Shown here one piece after another: positions 63,545-64,000 of a DNA stretch of 64,000 nucleotides. The notes beneath the pieces are model-generated. The model was not told the DNA's origin and ran no database searches. It saw only the letters and a list, made by a program, of their open reading frames with translations. Position 1 is the stretch's first letter. Every line of letters starts with the position of its first letter. This DNA comes from Erythrocercus mccallii (taxonomy: Eukaryota > Chordata > Aves > Passeriformes > Dicruridae), in NCBI GenBank assembly GCA_013397435.1, contig VZRG01000731.1, forward strand, positions 282,060 through 346,059, given 5' to 3'. The position numbers and the translations under genes are program-made.

Positions 63545-63562
63545 AAAAAAAAAAAAAAAAAA
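63545..63562. repeat. Homopolymer run of 18 A
   Basis: Uninterrupted A18 tract. No retrocopy was recognised upstream of it. Confidence 0.9.
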
Positions 63563-64000
63563 GGAACACTGAGTCTGGAGTCCAAAGAGCAGGTTATAGT
63601 TAATTGGAAGCTTAAGGATCTGGTCTCCTTCCTTTGGTGGGTGGCAGTAAAATAGTTACAATAACTAATCTGTTCTAACTCTGTAGCTAAAATTCTTCAG
63701 TCAGAAAAAATGTTACTTTGAAGAATGAGGTAAATACTTTATCCTAAAATGTTGTGTCTGTGGAAGAAATAGTTATTTTGCCAGTATTCATATACAGTTG
63801 TTAGGCATTAACAGTCATGAATGTTGTGAACAATCATCTTGTTACTGGTTCCTCTCTTAATTTTTTAAATTATTCTTTCCTAAGAACTCATATTTCTATT
63901 TTCTACCTTTTCTCACAGTTGGTGTAGACATTGCCCTTTTTTTAAATTTGAAGGTAGTAATTTTCAGTTGAAGATTGTTAGGTTAACTTAAACAAACATG

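Larger units (their letters stand above)
52191..64000. other. Flanking intergenic DNA upstream of SLC38A2
   Basis: About 11.8 kb of mostly AT-rich DNA. It holds a solo LTR (56066-56694), a GC-richer stretch with a decayed tandem repeat (about 60.3-60.7 kb) and an A18 run (63545-63562). No protein-coding exon, including any SLC38A4 exon, was recognised on either strand. The small frame at 61027-61212 has no recognised homolog. Confidence 0.65.

Noticed and set aside
1..64000. CRISPR arrays, operons, phage or plasmid features
   Set aside because: Nothing of this kind is present. The window is vertebrate nuclear DNA and the only tandem repeats are micro- and minisatellites without spacers.

Overview
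This is a window of bird nuclear DNA. Long AT-rich intronic and intergenic stretches, GT-AG introns, CpG-island promoters, several avian-type CR1 LINE 3' ends and one intact solo LTR of a kind common in songbirds all point to a bird, probably a neoavian or passerine. The species cannot be fixed from the sequence. There is no sign of bacterial or plasmid organisation, and nearly all long reading frames outside the two genes are chance frames.

The window holds two neighbouring, paralogous genes for sodium-coupled neutral amino acid transporters, both on the minus strand. Positions 1 to about 12.5 kb hold the 5' part of SLC38A1 (SNAT1). Its first coding exon is at 3313-3525, a long first intron follows, and a CpG-island promoter interrupted by an 810-bp assembly gap lies at about 11.3-12.6 kb. 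The rest of SLC38A1 is off the left edge. Positions 12.6-34.2 kb are an intergenic spacer with a CR1, short tandem repeats and a small isolated CpG-dense patch near 25.3 kb.

Positions 34.27-50.6 kb hold a complete SLC38A2 (SNAT2). Fifteen coding exons join in frame into 501 residues, against 506 in human, all with GT-AG borders. The 3' UTR is about 3.5 kb and carries a CR1 insertion. The CpG-rich 5' region includes an ATF4/C/EBP-type amino acid response element beside a second, 130-bp gap. From about 51 to 64 kb lies flanking DNA: the distal half of the CpG island, which may drive a divergent transcript, a 629-bp solo LTR with a 5-bp target duplication, and a decayed tandem repeat. SLC38A4 would be expected further to the right by synteny with mammals, but no exon of it is seen here.

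Both proteins move small neutral amino acids (glutamine, alanine and others) across the plasma membrane with Na+. SLC38A2 is the member strongly induced by amino acid starvation, so the response element is the main regulatory feature. The most interesting unexplained structures are in the SLC38A2 3' UTR: seven Pumilio-type octamers within about 470 nt, two of them abutting and two created by a local 18-bp duplication, and a perfect 10-bp hairpin close to the likely poly(A) site. I did not find a new multi-gene system.
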